Part shown: piece after piece, positions 17,084 to 25,304 of the stretch
Layout: every line of letters starts with the position of its first letter
Numbering within the stretch: the first letter of the stretch is position 1
Assembly (NCBI GenBank): GCA_027487385.1
Contig: JAIYDS010000241.1
Coordinates: 1 to 38,351 of the forward strand
Direction: 5' to 3'
Source: Acetobacteraceae bacterium
Lineage (GTDB): Bacteria > Pseudomonadota > Alphaproteobacteria > Acetobacterales > Acetobacteraceae
DNA: 38,351 bases
Notes under the pieces: model-generated
Told to the model about the DNA's origin: nothing
Databases searched by the model: none
What the model saw: only the letters and a program-made list of their open reading frames with translations
Translations under genes and position numbers: made by a program

Positions 17084-17206
17084 CCTCCGGCAGCTGGGGC
17101 CGAGAGGCCCCAGACCCCAATTGTTTGGACTCAAGCAGGGTGAGTCGAGGATTTTCTATAAAATGGGGTCTGGGGCCTCTCGGCCCCAGCCGCCGGAGGC
17201 CCTTTT
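17084..17206. terminator. Large palindromic bidirectional terminator, repeat-family copy 1
   Basis: Arms of 36 nt at 17084-17119 and 17164-17199 are complementary with a single mismatch by eye and enclose a 44-nt loop. Each arm alone also folds as GGGGCC-TCTC-GGCCCC-type hairpins. CCCTTTTTAC follows the right arm on the plus strand, and an A-rich stretch (GAAGAAGAAATAG) precedes the left arm, so it can stop both chrA (+) and the hydroxylase operon (-). Related half-copies occur at 21262-21308 and 34368-34436. Nothing else was seen in the 189-bp gap. Confidence 0.8.
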
Positions 17207-17232
17207 TACTTTCTTTGCTTGAAGCCAAAGCC

Positions 17233-18165
17233 TCAGGATTTCAACGCCCGCCAGACCTCACGCAGCCCCGCCGCCTGCTGGGCGAGCCAGCCGCCCGAGA
17301 CATAGGCGCGGGGCGCCCCGGGGTCGCCCGTGCGCGGATAGGCGCCGCGGTTGAAATCCGCCGTGCCGAAGATCCAGTCCCAGACCGGCAGCAGCACGCC
17401 GTAATTCTTGCCGGAATTGCCCACGCTCAGCACGCCGTGATGCAGCCGATGGAAGCGCGGGCTGACCAGAAGGCGTTCCCCCACCCGCCCGAAATCCAGC
17501 CGCACATTGGCGTGGGAGAGGCTTTCGGCCAGGCGCAGCACGAGGAGGATGATGGGGAATTGCCCCGGCGGCACGCCGATCAGCACGGCGATGATGCCGA
17601 ACCAGGCGGCGGCGATCACGTCATCCAGCACATGGTTGCGGTCATCGGTCCAGAAGGTCATCTGCGTCTGGGCGTGATGGATGGAGTGCAGCGCCCACCA
17701 CCAGCCGAAGCTGTGCTGGAAGCGATGCCGCCAGTATTCGGCGAAATCCAGGATCACGATGTAGAGGGCCAGCGCCACCAGCGGCCATTCGCGCAGCCAG
17801 GGCAGGAAGGTCTCCAGCGTCGGCGGCACGAAGCCGCTATCGGCGATCCAGCCCTCGATGCGCGCCGAGGCGGCGAAGAACACGAGGAAGCCCAGCAAGG
17901 GCAGGATGCCGAGGCGGGTGAGCAGCGTGTAGGTCACATCCGTCCAGACGCGGCGCTGGCTCTCCCAATGCTCGACCGGGCGCCATTTTTCCAGCGGCAG
18001 GCAGATGGCGGCGACAACGATCACCTGGATGCCGCCGAAGACGAAGAAATCCATCCACTCGAAGGCCTCATCGGCCCAATCCATCAGCCCCAGCTCATAC
18101 ATCAGGGGCTGGAGCAGGGTCTCGAAGATCCAGCCGGTGAAGCGGTCATAGGCGTCGCGGATCAT
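17233..18165 (-). CDS. Sterol desaturase / fatty acid hydroxylase family membrane di-iron protein
   Basis: The start ATG at 18163-18165 overlaps the stop of the upstream deacetylase gene (ATGA). The product is 310 residues with several TM segments (FGGIQVIVVAAICLPL, LLTRLGILPLLGFLVFFA, WPLVALALYIVILDF). The histidine boxes typical of the family are present: HRFQH, then HSIHHAQ, NHV in the middle, and FHRLHHG near the C-terminus. These bind the di-iron centre that inserts oxygen or a double bond into lipids. It is the last gene of the beta-propeller/deacetylase/hydroxylase operon; the lipid substrate is unknown (hopanoid, fatty acid or carotenoid are all possible). Confidence 0.9.
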   Translation of the reverse strand: MIRDAYDRFTGWIFETLLQPLMYELGLMDWADEAFEWMDFFVFGGIQVIVVAAICLPLEKWRPVEHWESQRRVWTDVTYTLLTRLGILPLLGFLVFFAASARIEGWIADSGFVPPTLETFLPWLREWPLVALALYIVILDFAEYWRHRFQHSFGWWWALHSIHHAQTQMTFWTDDRNHVLDDVIAAAWFGIIAVLIGVPPGQFPIILLVLRLAESLSHANVRLDFGRVGERLLVSPRFHRLHHGVLSVGNSGKNYGVLLPVWDWIFGTADFNRGAYPRTGDPGAPRAYVSGGWLAQQAAGLREVWRALKS

Positions 18166-18941
18166 CGGATGCCCTCCGGTGGCAGGGGTGCGAAGCAGAA
18201 GCCGCGCTCGATCAGGCCAGTGATGAGTTGCTCGAAGATCAGGCCGAAGGGCTCGCGGCGGGAGCGCACGCCCCAATGCATCACCAGCACCTCGCCCGGG
18301 CGGATGCGGTTGAGGTTCTGCCGCAGCAGCGCGGCATTGGGATGCGCATCGGAGGCCAGCTCATCCCCCAGGAAACCATTCGCCGTCCAGCCCTGGTGGC
18401 GCAGCCCGCAGGCCTGGGCCATGCGCACCGCGCCCGGCGTCACGATGCCGCCCGGCGCGCGCCAGAGCGGCAGGACCTGCGCCTCGGGCACCATGGCGCG
18501 CAGCGCCTCGATCGGCCGGGCCAGCTCGGCGCAAAGGCCGGCCTGGTCCAGCACCTCCTGCCCCTCATTCCGGCGGGAGGCGTAGGTGACGCGGCCTGGC
18601 GCGGGATCGCCACGGAAATACCAATGCCGCCAGGTGTGGCTGGCGAAGACATGCCCCTCGGCCGCCCGTGCCCGCCAGAAGGGCGCCCAGGACGGATCGA
18701 GGTTGCGGTCGCCCCGATGGGTGGGCTCATTGGCGATGAAGAGCGTGGCGCGCACGCCGTGCCGCGCCAGGGCGGCCGCGATCATCTCCGCCTCGCGCGA
18801 CCAACCGGTGTCAATGGTGAGGTAGAGCGTGCCGGCGCAGCCGCGCCCGATGGCCGGCTGGGCGGGCGGGCGCGCCACTTGGGCGGCGGCGGGGGTGGCG
18901 AGCCCGGCAAGGGCCGCGGCCAGGGCGCGGCGGCCAGGCAT
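18162..18941 (-). CDS. Exported polysaccharide deacetylase-like (NodB-fold) protein
   Basis: The product is 259 residues from ATG at 18939-18941 (MPGRRALAAALAGLATPAAAQ), a clear Sec signal peptide; the start is two bases after the upstream stop. NodB motifs are visible: LTIDTGWS (motif 1, with the catalytic Asp but Thr where the second, metal-binding Asp usually stands), SHTWRH (motif 2, His-x-x-x-His), LWRAPGG (motif 3) and VLVMHWG (motif 5). The family removes acetyl groups from N-acetylglucosamine polymers or peptidoglycan. The Asp-to-Thr change may alter metal binding or activity. Co-encoded with a periplasmic beta-propeller and a membrane hydroxylase, it is probably involved in cell-envelope modification. 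Confidence 0.85.
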   Translation of the reverse strand: MPGRRALAAALAGLATPAAAQVARPPAQPAIGRGCAGTLYLTIDTGWSREAEMIAAALARHGVRATLFIANEPTHRGDRNLDPSWAPFWRARAAEGHVFASHTWRHWYFRGDPAPGRVTYASRRNEGQEVLDQAGLCAELARPIEALRAMVPEAQVLPLWRAPGGIVTPGAVRMAQACGLRHQGWTANGFLGDELASDAHPNAALLRQNLNRIRPGEVLVMHWGVRSRREPFGLIFEQLITGLIERGFCFAPLPPEGIR

Positions 18942-18943
18942 CT

Positions 18944-20077
18944 TCAGCGCAGCGAGGGGCGGGTGGGATAAAACGCCGGATGCCCCGCATTCACCCGCAC
19001 CGCGACCTCGGGCAGGGCCGGGGTGGCCGCGGTGGCCGCGGGCGCGGATGGCGCGGCGCGAGCGATGGCGCCGCCCCCCACCACCGGCTGCGCCATGGGG
19101 CGGCTGCCGCTGACGGCGCCCGGCGCGGCGAAGGCGAAATCGGCCCCGACCTCCGGCCGGCGCGGCATCACGAAGATGCCGTGCGGGCTGCGGCCCACGC
19201 GGATCTGCGTCTGCTCGCCCGTGCGCGGGTCCAGCACCAGGACGCGGCCCACCCAGCGCAGCGTGGCATAGATCCGCCCATCGGGGTCGAAGGCGATGCA
19301 ATCCGGCCCGCCCGGCACCTCGAAGACGCGGCGCACCTCCAGCGTGGTGGCATCCACCTCGGCGATGCGGCTGTCCACGCGGGAGGTGGCGTAGAGGAAG
19401 CGCCCATCGGGCGAGGGGAAGACATTATGCGCCCCGCGGCCGACCTGGAAGGCGGTGCGCACTTCGCGCGTCTGCGGATCGAGCGAGACGAAATCCGTGC
19501 GCCCCATCAGGCCGATCAGCAGGCGGCCATTGTGCCAGATGATGCCCGCCGGCTCCGGCCCCACATCCTGGATCCAGATCGTGGCGCGCGTGGCCATGTC
19601 CACCGCCGCCACCTGCCCGGTGCCCTGCAGCGTGACATAGACGAAGCGGCTATCCGGGCTGAAGGCCACATGGCTCGGCTTGTCCGGCTGGCGGAAGCGC
19701 TGGAGCAGGGTCAGGGTCGCGGCGTCATAGATGTCGATCTGGTCGCGCCGGAGCGAGGCGATGACGAGATACCGCCCATTCGGACTGTATTCGAGGTGAT
19801 AGGGGTTGCTGATCCGCTCCCGCCGCCGGATCTCGCCGCTTTGCGGATCGAGGAAGAACAGCTCATTGCCGCCGCTGTCCCCCACCACCAGCTCCCGCCC
19901 ATCGGGGGTGACGACCAGGTGATGCACCTCCCGCAGCACCGGGATGCGCCGGGTTTCCGTGCGCGTCACGGCATCGAGCACGGAAATCGAGGCATCGCCC
20001 GAATTCAGCACGAAGACCGTGTCCGCCCGCGCGGGGAGCGCGGTGGAGAGCAGGAGAAGAAGGGCGGCGCGCCACAT
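18944..20077 (-). CDS. Periplasmic YVTN-type beta-propeller protein
   Basis: The product is 377 residues with a signal peptide (MWRAALLLLLSTALPARAD). Seven or so blades of about 40 residues follow, with YVTN-like units such as TVFVLNSGDASISVLDAVT, HHLVVTPDGRELVVGDSGG, HVAFSPDSRFVYVTLQGTG and CIAFDPDGRIYATL. The last 70 residues are a low-complexity Ala/Pro tail (APSAPAATAATPALPEV) ending in HPAFYPTRPSLR. It lacks the cofactor motifs of PQQ dehydrogenases, so it is probably a binding or scaffold protein. It is the first gene of the operon, followed at 2 bases by the deacetylase. No clear Shine-Dalgarno precedes the ATG, and no strong promoter was seen in the 89-bp upstream gap. Confidence 0.85.
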   Translation of the reverse strand: MWRAALLLLLSTALPARADTVFVLNSGDASISVLDAVTRTETRRIPVLREVHHLVVTPDGRELVVGDSGGNELFFLDPQSGEIRRRERISNPYHLEYSPNGRYLVIASLRRDQIDIYDAATLTLLQRFRQPDKPSHVAFSPDSRFVYVTLQGTGQVAAVDMATRATIWIQDVGPEPAGIIWHNGRLLIGLMGRTDFVSLDPQTREVRTAFQVGRGAHNVFPSPDGRFLYATSRVDSRIAEVDATTLEVRRVFEVPGGPDCIAFDPDGRIYATLRWVGRVLVLDPRTGEQTQIRVGRSPHGIFVMPRRPEVGADFAFAAPGAVSGSRPMAQPVVGGGAIARAAPSAPAATAATPALPEVAVRVNAGHPAFYPTRPSLR

Positions 20078-20166
20078 GGCGGGGGAGGCTTTCAGGGGAG
20101 GATCAGGAATGCAATCAACCCCAGAAAGCCGACAAATTCAAGGCGATGCCAGCAAATTCCGCAGCG

Positions 20167-20592
20167 TCAACCCTCACGCGGCCGGAACGTCAGCGCCACG
20201 CCATTGATGCAGTAGCGCAGGCCCGTGGGCGCCGGGCCATCCGGGAAGACATGGCCCTGATGCCCGCCGCAGACCGCGCAATGCACCTCCACGCGCCGCA
20301 TGAAGAAGCTGTTGTCCTCGCTCTCGCCCACATTGGGGGCGATGGGGCTGGTGAAGGAGGGCCAGCCGGTGCCGCTCTCGAATTTCGTTTCCGAATCAAA
20401 GAGCGGCGTGTCGCAGCCGGCGCAGTGGAAGACGCCCGCCCGCTTCTCGGCATTGAGCGGCGAGGTGCCGGCGCGCTCCGTCCCGTGCTCGCGCAGGACC
20501 TTGTAGGCGGCCGGCGAGAGGGCGGCGCGCCACTCGGCCTCGCTGCGCTGGATCGGGAAATCGGTGGTGGTGGCCTTCTTGCCGAAGAACAT
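20167..20592 (-). CDS. msrB: Peptide-methionine (R)-S-oxide reductase MsrB
   Basis: The product is 141 residues. Zinc-binding pairs CAGC (residues 57-60) and CAVC (105-108), the substrate loop GTGWPSF, GHVFPDGP, and the catalytic Cys in RYCIN (about residue 128) are all present. It reduces the R epimer of methionine sulfoxide in proteins. It starts 3 bases after the msrA stop, so the two repair both epimers from one transcript. No signal peptide, so it acts in the cytoplasm. Confidence 0.96.
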   Translation of the reverse strand: MFFGKKATTTDFPIQRSEAEWRAALSPAAYKVLREHGTERAGTSPLNAEKRAGVFHCAGCDTPLFDSETKFESGTGWPSFTSPIAPNVGESEDNSFFMRRVEVHCAVCGGHQGHVFPDGPAPTGLRYCINGVALTFRPREG

Positions 20593-20595
20593 GGC

Positions 20596-21135
20596 TCAGG
20601 CCCCCACCTTGTTGAGACGGCTGGCGAAGCTCTTGCGGAACTTGCTCACCTTCGGCGCGATCACGGCGCGGCAATAGCCGGACCAGGGGTTGAGCGCGAA
20701 GTAGTTCTGGTGCTCCGGCTCGGCCGCGTAGAAGACGCTGGCGGGAACCAGCTCCGTCACCAGGGGCGCGCCCCAGATGCCGGCTTCCGTCACCTCGGCC
20801 ATGATCTCGCGCGCCGTCTGCATCTGCTCGGGCGTCTCGCCCAGGATGATGGAGCGGTATTGCGGGCCGACATCGGCGCCCTGGCGGTCTTTCGTCGTGG
20901 GGTCGTGCAGGGTGAAGAACATGCGCAGCAGGTCGGCATAGCTGACCACGGCCGGGTCGAAGCCGATGCGCACCACCTCGGCATGGCCGGTGCGCTTGGC
21001 GCAGACCTGCTCATAGGTCGGGTTTACCGTGTGCCCGCCAGCATAGCCCGAGACCACCTCATGCACGCCCGCCACGTCGCGATAGGCGGCATCGAGGCAC
21101 CAGAAGCAGCCCCCGCCCAATGTTGCGTATTCCAT
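20596..21135 (-). CDS. msrA: Peptide-methionine (S)-S-oxide reductase MsrA
   Basis: The start is ATG at 21133-21135 with AAAGGAG upstream; the open frame continues upstream but through the terminator repeat and a different gene. The product is 179 residues: GGGCFWCLDAAY with the catalytic Cys at residue 10, then GYAGGHTVNPTYEQVC, TGHAEVVRIGFDP, and GPQYRSII. It reduces S-methionine sulfoxide and precedes msrB. A TATCTA-like -10 lies at about 21163-21170, with no convincing -35. Confidence 0.95.
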   Translation of the reverse strand: MEYATLGGGCFWCLDAAYRDVAGVHEVVSGYAGGHTVNPTYEQVCAKRTGHAEVVRIGFDPAVVSYADLLRMFFTLHDPTTKDRQGADVGPQYRSIILGETPEQMQTAREIMAEVTEAGIWGAPLVTELVPASVFYAAEPEHQNYFALNPWSGYCRAVIAPKVSKFRKSFASRLNKVGA

Positions 21136-21261
21136 GTTGCCGCGCTCCTTTGTTCCGAGGGGATAGATAGGGGTGCCGGGGCCTGGGCAGAAGGGCCGGG
21201 CCGCCCTGTGCAAAGAGTTCGCGTGGGGCGGGGGAAGGTAACGCTCGGATCGGATACGAAG

Positions 21262-21308
21262 AAAAGGGGGCCTCCGGCGGCTGGGGCCGAGAGGCCCCAG
21301 ACCCCAAG
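21262..21308 (-). terminator. Palindromic terminator, repeat-family copy 2 (ends the fumarase/SDH-like operon)
   Basis: On the minus strand, just after the TAA of the flavoprotein gene, the sequence is a GGGGTCTGGGGCC / TCTCGGCCCCAG hairpin, then a GCCGCCGGAGGC segment and CCCCCTTTTC. It matches one arm of the 17.1-kb element closely. The remaining 120 bp up to msrA holds only the msrA leader. Confidence 0.75.
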
Positions 21309-21323
21309 AGTTGGACTGCGCTG

Positions 21324-23048
21324 TTACTCTGCGGCCGTTGCCAGGAGGCTTTGGCCGGGCTTGAGGCGGGTGAAGCGGACTTCGCGCCAGTCCAGCTTCA
21401 CGGCACCCTCTTCCAGCGTCACCAGCGTGTGGCTGAGGCCCTTCGCGTCCTCGTCCGTCTGCGGGAAATCCTCGCGCCAATGGGCGCCGCGGCTTTCGCA
21501 ACGCGCCTCGGCCGCCGCCACAATGGCGCGGCTGACCAGGATCAGGCTCTCCAGGTTCAGCCAATCCGCCCAGGACATGTTGAAGCCGCGCGCGCCATCC
21601 TTCACGCCGCTGCTGCGCAGCTCGGCCTCGATGGCGTCGAGCCCGGCGCTGGCTTCGGCTAGGCCCTTGGCGTCGCGCAGGATGCCCGCCTTGTCCCACA
21701 TGAGATTGGCCAGCGCGTCGCGCAGCGGGTTGAGCGGGCGAACGGGCTTGCCGAAGGGGGCCAGCGCCGCGTCGCGCGCCTGGCGCAGGGCCTCCTCGTC
21801 CGGGGCTTCCAGCGCGCCGTGTTTCGGCACCCATTCGGCCATCGCATCGCCCGCGATGCCGCCGAAGACCGTGGAATTCGCAACGCCATTGCCGCCCAGG
21901 CGGTTCGCGCCATGCACGCCGCCGGTGTCCTCGCCCGCTGCGAAAAGCCCTGGCAGGTCGGTGCTGCCATCGGCGCGGAAGACCAGGCCGCCCATCATGT
22001 AATGCGCCGTCGGCACCACGGGCACGCGGCCGCCGGCCAGGTCGAAGCCCATATCGGCGCAGCGTTCCACCATGCCCTTGAACTGCTTGGTCACGTTCGC
22101 GGGGCCCAGATGTCCCATCTCGATCCAGAGCCCGCCCTCCGCATTCACATTGCCGGCCTGGATCTCGCGCTCCATCGAGCGGGACACGATGTCGCGCGTC
22201 GCGCGCTCGCCGCGCGGATCGTATTTGTGCATGAAGCGCTGGCCGTCGCCGCCCAGCAGATAGCCGCCGGCGCCACGCAAGCCTTCCTCGATGATGGTGC
22301 CCGTCATCCGCGTGCCGGGGCCGGCCAGCACGCCGGTCGGGTGGAACTGCACCATCTCCATGTCGCGCAGGCCGAGGCCCGCGCGCAGCGCCATCGCCAT
22401 GCCATCGCAGGATTTATCGCCCGAGGGGGTGTGGTATTTGTACATGGTCGGGCCGCCGCCGGTGCCGAGCAGCACGGCCTTGGCCTGCACGAAGACGAAG
22501 CGCCCCGAGCGGATATCCAGAAGCAGTACACCGGAGAGGCGCGAACCATCCTGGCTGCGGATCAGCGCCAGCGCCCGGTGTTCCTCCAGCCGCTCGATGC
22601 CGCGCGCCCAGGTCTGTTCGGCCAGGCGGTTGATGATCTCGATGCCGGTCAGGTCGCCCTTGTGGACCGTGCGGTCGAAGGTCTGCCCGGCGAAGGCCTT
22701 CTGGTGGATGGTGCCATCGGCGTTGCGGTCGAAGAAACAGCCCCAGCGGTTTTCCAGCTCTCGGATGCGGCGCTGCGCGACGGTGACCAGCGTCCAGGCG
22801 AGGTCCTGGTCATTCAGCCATTTGCCGCCATCCAGCGTGTCCATGAAATGCCGCTCGGCGGAATCCCCGGCCGCGAGGGCCACGTTGTAGCCGCCCTGGA
22901 CCATGCGCGTGCAGCCGGATTTGCCGAGCAGGCCCTTCACCGCGACGGTGACCTTGAGGTCGGGATTGCCGGCCTTGGCGTGGAGTGCGGCCAGCAGGCC
23001 GGCGCCGCCGGAACCGAGGACGAGGATATCGGTGGTGATCCTATCCAT
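21324..23048 (-). CDS. Succinate dehydrogenase/fumarate reductase-like flavoprotein subunit
   Basis: The start ATG at 23046-23048 overlaps the preceding stop (TGATG). The product is 574 residues. Family blocks are ILVLGSGGAGLLAALHA (FAD), MEMVQFHPTGVL, IIEEGLRGAGGYLL (conserved Glu and Arg of the proton path), PTAHYMMGGL, GLFAAGEDTGGVHGANRLGGNG (substrate Arg). At the site where SdhA/FrdA carry the flavin-linking His before T-x-x-x-G-G, this protein has Cys (about residue 46, KSGCTRMVQGG), so covalent FAD by the usual bond is not expected. It is the last gene of a seven-gene operon with its own FeS and anchor subunits and a fumarase. Fumarate/succinate is likely but another dicarboxylate is possible. 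Confidence 0.85.
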   Translation of the reverse strand: MDRITTDILVLGSGGAGLLAALHAKAGNPDLKVTVAVKGLLGKSGCTRMVQGGYNVALAAGDSAERHFMDTLDGGKWLNDQDLAWTLVTVAQRRIRELENRWGCFFDRNADGTIHQKAFAGQTFDRTVHKGDLTGIEIINRLAEQTWARGIERLEEHRALALIRSQDGSRLSGVLLLDIRSGRFVFVQAKAVLLGTGGGPTMYKYHTPSGDKSCDGMAMALRAGLGLRDMEMVQFHPTGVLAGPGTRMTGTIIEEGLRGAGGYLLGGDGQRFMHKYDPRGERATRDIVSRSMEREIQAGNVNAEGGLWIEMGHLGPANVTKQFKGMVERCADMGFDLAGGRVPVVPTAHYMMGGLVFRADGSTDLPGLFAAGEDTGGVHGANRLGGNGVANSTVFGGIAGDAMAEWVPKHGALEAPDEEALRQARDAALAPFGKPVRPLNPLRDALANLMWDKAGILRDAKGLAEASAGLDAIEAELRSSGVKDGARGFNMSWADWLNLESLILVSRAIVAAAEARCESRGAHWREDFPQTDEDAKGLSHTLVTLEEGAVKLDWREVRFTRLKPGQSLLATAAE

Positions 23049-23656
23049 CACGCCGCTCCAAGCTTGGCGAGGACCGCCGCGCGGCGCGCTTCCACGCTGG
23101 CCTGCACGTCGCGGTAGAGGCTGCCCCCATGGCTGTCCATGCCGACGATGAGCGGCCCGAAATCCTTGATGGCGAAGCGCCAGAGGCTCTCGGGATTCAG
23201 GTCATCCATGTCCACATCCTCGATGGCGGCGATCCAGGTGGTCTCCAGCGCCGCGGCACCGCCGATGACCGCGAGATAACAGCCGCCCAATTCCTGGAAG
23301 GCCTTCGCGGACTCCTCGCGCAGCCCGCCCTTGCCGATGATGATGCGCACGCCCTCGCGCTCCATCAGCGGGCGCGTGAAGCGCTCCATGCGGTCGCTGG
23401 TGGTGGTGCCGATGCAGACGGCCTCATAGCCCGCCTGGTTGGTGCCGGATGGGTCCACCTTGCGGACATTGGGCGCGGTATGGATCACCGCATGGCCGTT
23501 CAGGTCGAAGCGCGTGCGGCGGCCGCGGTCGAACATATGGATCTGCGTGGCGTCGCGGATGCCGAAGAGCGTGTCCTGCAGGGTGACGGTATCGCCCGCG
23601 CGGAGCTGGCGGATATCGGCCTCGGTGCAGGGCATGTGGAGGGTGTGGTGGGCCAT
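23048..23656 (-). CDS. Class I fumarate hydratase / L-tartrate dehydratase, beta subunit
   Basis: The product is 202 residues (MAHHTLHMPCTEADIRQLRAG). Typical segments are DTLFGIRDATQIHMFD, IHTAPNVRK, GTTTSDRMERF, GKGGL, and DFGPLIVGMDSHGG. This is the C-terminal half of single-chain FumA, here a separate subunit as in TtdB; its 202 residues are close to TtdB length. With the alpha subunit it should interconvert malate and fumarate, or dehydrate tartrate. Its start lies 4 bases after the alpha-subunit stop and its stop overlaps the flavoprotein start. Confidence 0.9.
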   Translation of the reverse strand: MAHHTLHMPCTEADIRQLRAGDTVTLQDTLFGIRDATQIHMFDRGRRTRFDLNGHAVIHTAPNVRKVDPSGTNQAGYEAVCIGTTTSDRMERFTRPLMEREGVRIIIGKGGLREESAKAFQELGGCYLAVIGGAAALETTWIAAIEDVDMDDLNPESLWRFAIKDFGPLIVGMDSHGGSLYRDVQASVEARRAAVLAKLGAA

Positions 23657-23660
23657 GGCG

Positions 23661-24563
23661 TCAGAATCCGATCACCACGCCCTCGGGCGTGAAGGTGGCG
23701 CTCGCGCGCCGGGCGGAATGGCACTGCACATTCACGGCGACGGGGTTCATGGTGATGTGCGTCGCCGCCACTTCCACATGCACGGCGAAGGCGGTGGAAT
23801 CCCCGCCCAACCCCTGCGGCCCGATGCCGAGGCTGTTCACGGCCTCGCTGAGTTCCACCTCCAGCTTCGCCCCCTCCGCATCCGCGCAGACGGAACCGAG
23901 CGGCCGCGTCGCCGCCACCTTGGCCAGATGCATGCACAGATCGCTGGTGCCGCCCACGCCCACGCCCAGGATGGTCGGCGGGCAGACCTTGCCGCCCGCC
24001 CTGATCGCCGCATCCACCACGAAGCGCTTCACGCCCGAAAGCCCATCCGCCGGGATCAGCATCTGCAGGAAGGAGCCGTTCTCCGACCCGCTGCCCTTCG
24101 GGATCATCTCCAGCCGCAGCGTCCGCGGCGTCTCGACGAAATCAATGTTGATGACCGGCACATGCGCACCGCAGGAGGTGTGCGCGTTCACCCGCGTGAT
24201 GGGATGCACCACGGAGCTGCGCAGCGGATGCTCACGCGTGGCACGTTCCGTGCCGCGCGCGATGGCCTGTTTCAGCGCCCAGCCATCCAGCTCCACATCA
24301 CGGCCGATCTGCACGTTGAAGATCGGGATGCCAGTATCCTGGCAGAGCAGGTTTTCCGTGCGCTCGGCGACGGCGATGTTCTCGATCATGGTGGCCAGCA
24401 CGGAGCGCGCGAGACCATCCGTCTCGCTCGCATCCAGCCGGAAGAAGCCCTGCTTGATGTCGTCGGGGAGGATCTTCAGCGCGCGGATATACAGAAGCTT
24501 GGCCGCTTCCTCGATCGCGTCCGGCGTCACGCGCAGCTTTTCCGGGGTGGAGATGACGGACAT
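23661..24563 (-). CDS. Class I fumarate hydratase / L-tartrate dehydratase, alpha subunit
   Basis: The product is 300 residues, with GAGGAAA before the ATG. The oxygen-sensitive [4Fe-4S] ligands are plausible in NLLCQDTGIPIF, NAHTSCGAHVP and GGTSDLCMHLAK; GVGVGGTSD is a further signature. Length matches TtdA (about 300) as well as split class I fumarases, so tartrate cannot be excluded; the neighbouring SDH-like genes favour fumarate/malate. It lies 9 bases after the TSUP gene. The cluster suggests a fumarate branch that runs when oxygen is low or during use of a specific acid (inference). Confidence 0.9.
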   Translation of the reverse strand: MSVISTPEKLRVTPDAIEEAAKLLYIRALKILPDDIKQGFFRLDASETDGLARSVLATMIENIAVAERTENLLCQDTGIPIFNVQIGRDVELDGWALKQAIARGTERATREHPLRSSVVHPITRVNAHTSCGAHVPVINIDFVETPRTLRLEMIPKGSGSENGSFLQMLIPADGLSGVKRFVVDAAIRAGGKVCPPTILGVGVGGTSDLCMHLAKVAATRPLGSVCADAEGAKLEVELSEAVNSLGIGPQGLGGDSTAFAVHVEVAATHITMNPVAVNVQCHSARRASATFTPEGVVIGF

Positions 24564-24572
24564 GGCGTTTCC

Positions 24573-25304
24573 TCAGATCAGCAGGGAGATACCGGAGACG
24601 AGCAGCAGGCTCAGCAGCACCAGGCGGAAGCCTTGGGCCGGCAGGCGCTTGCCGACGCGCAGGCCGAGCCAGGTGCCGAGCAGCAGGGCGGGCACGGCGG
24701 TGGCGGTCAGGAAGATGGCCTCGCCGGTGAAGAAGCCGGTGAAGGCCAGCCCGATGATGGTCAACGCCTGCATGATGGCGATGAAGGGCTGCATCAGCGC
24801 GCGCGTGTCGGCGGGAGGCATGCCCTGCACATCGGCCCACATGCCGACCAGCGCGCCGACATAGCCGCCAATGCCGCCCAGCACGCCGGAGACGAAGCCG
24901 ATCACCGCGTCGCTGGCCCGCGTGGCGGCACGCTTGGCCGGCGTCATCCGCAGGGCGATGCGCGCCAGGGTGTAGCTGGCATAGACCACCAGCAGCAGGC
25001 CGACACCCGCCACGATGGCCCGCGCCGGCCCCAGGGCGAGAATGGCAAGGCCGATCGGCACGCCGAGCGTGGCCGTGCCCACATAAAGCCAGAGCCGCGG
25101 CCAGGGAATGTGATCCCGCACCGCATAGGTGCCGATGCCCTGGACGATCAGGCTGCCCATCACCAGCACCGGCGCCACCAGCGCGGGGGCGAGGAATTGC
25201 AGCAGCACCGCCGCCCCCACCAGCACGAAGGCGAAGCCCGCGATGCTGGCGCAAAAGGCGGCCACCAGGCTGCCCGCCGAGATGAGGAGCGCGTCAGCCC
25301 ACAT
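24573..25304 (-). CDS. TSUP (TauE/SafE) family membrane permease
   Basis: The product is 243 residues with about seven to eight TM helices. TSUP signs are two related halves, each beginning with a Gly-rich helix (ASIAGFAFVLVGAAVLLQF; FVSGVLGGIGGYVGALVG), and an acidic/basic loop TPAKRAATRASD. TSUP proteins move sulfite, sulfonates or carboxylates; direction is variable. It sits inside the operon between the SdhC-like anchor (11-base overlap) and the fumarase alpha gene. It may import or export the dicarboxylate or a sulfonated analogue handled by the operon (inference). Confidence 0.85.
   Translation of the reverse strand: MWADALLISAGSLVAAFCASIAGFAFVLVGAAVLLQFLAPALVAPVLVMGSLIVQGIGTYAVRDHIPWPRLWLYVGTATLGVPIGLAILALGPARAIVAGVGLLLVVYASYTLARIALRMTPAKRAATRASDAVIGFVSGVLGGIGGYVGALVGMWADVQGMPPADTRALMQPFIAIMQALTIIGLAFTGFFTGEAIFLTATAVPALLLGTWLGLRVGKRLPAQGFRLVLLSLLLVSGISLLI

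Noticed and set aside
17125-17222. Short ORFs inside the terminator palindrome
   Set aside because: The sequence is explained by a near-perfect inverted repeat and T-tract; no ribosome-binding site or conserved peptide is evident.
17125-18585. 486-codon plus-strand frame starting in the terminator repeat
   Set aside because: Overlaps the hydroxylase and deacetylase genes on the other strand, which carry clear His boxes and NodB motifs.
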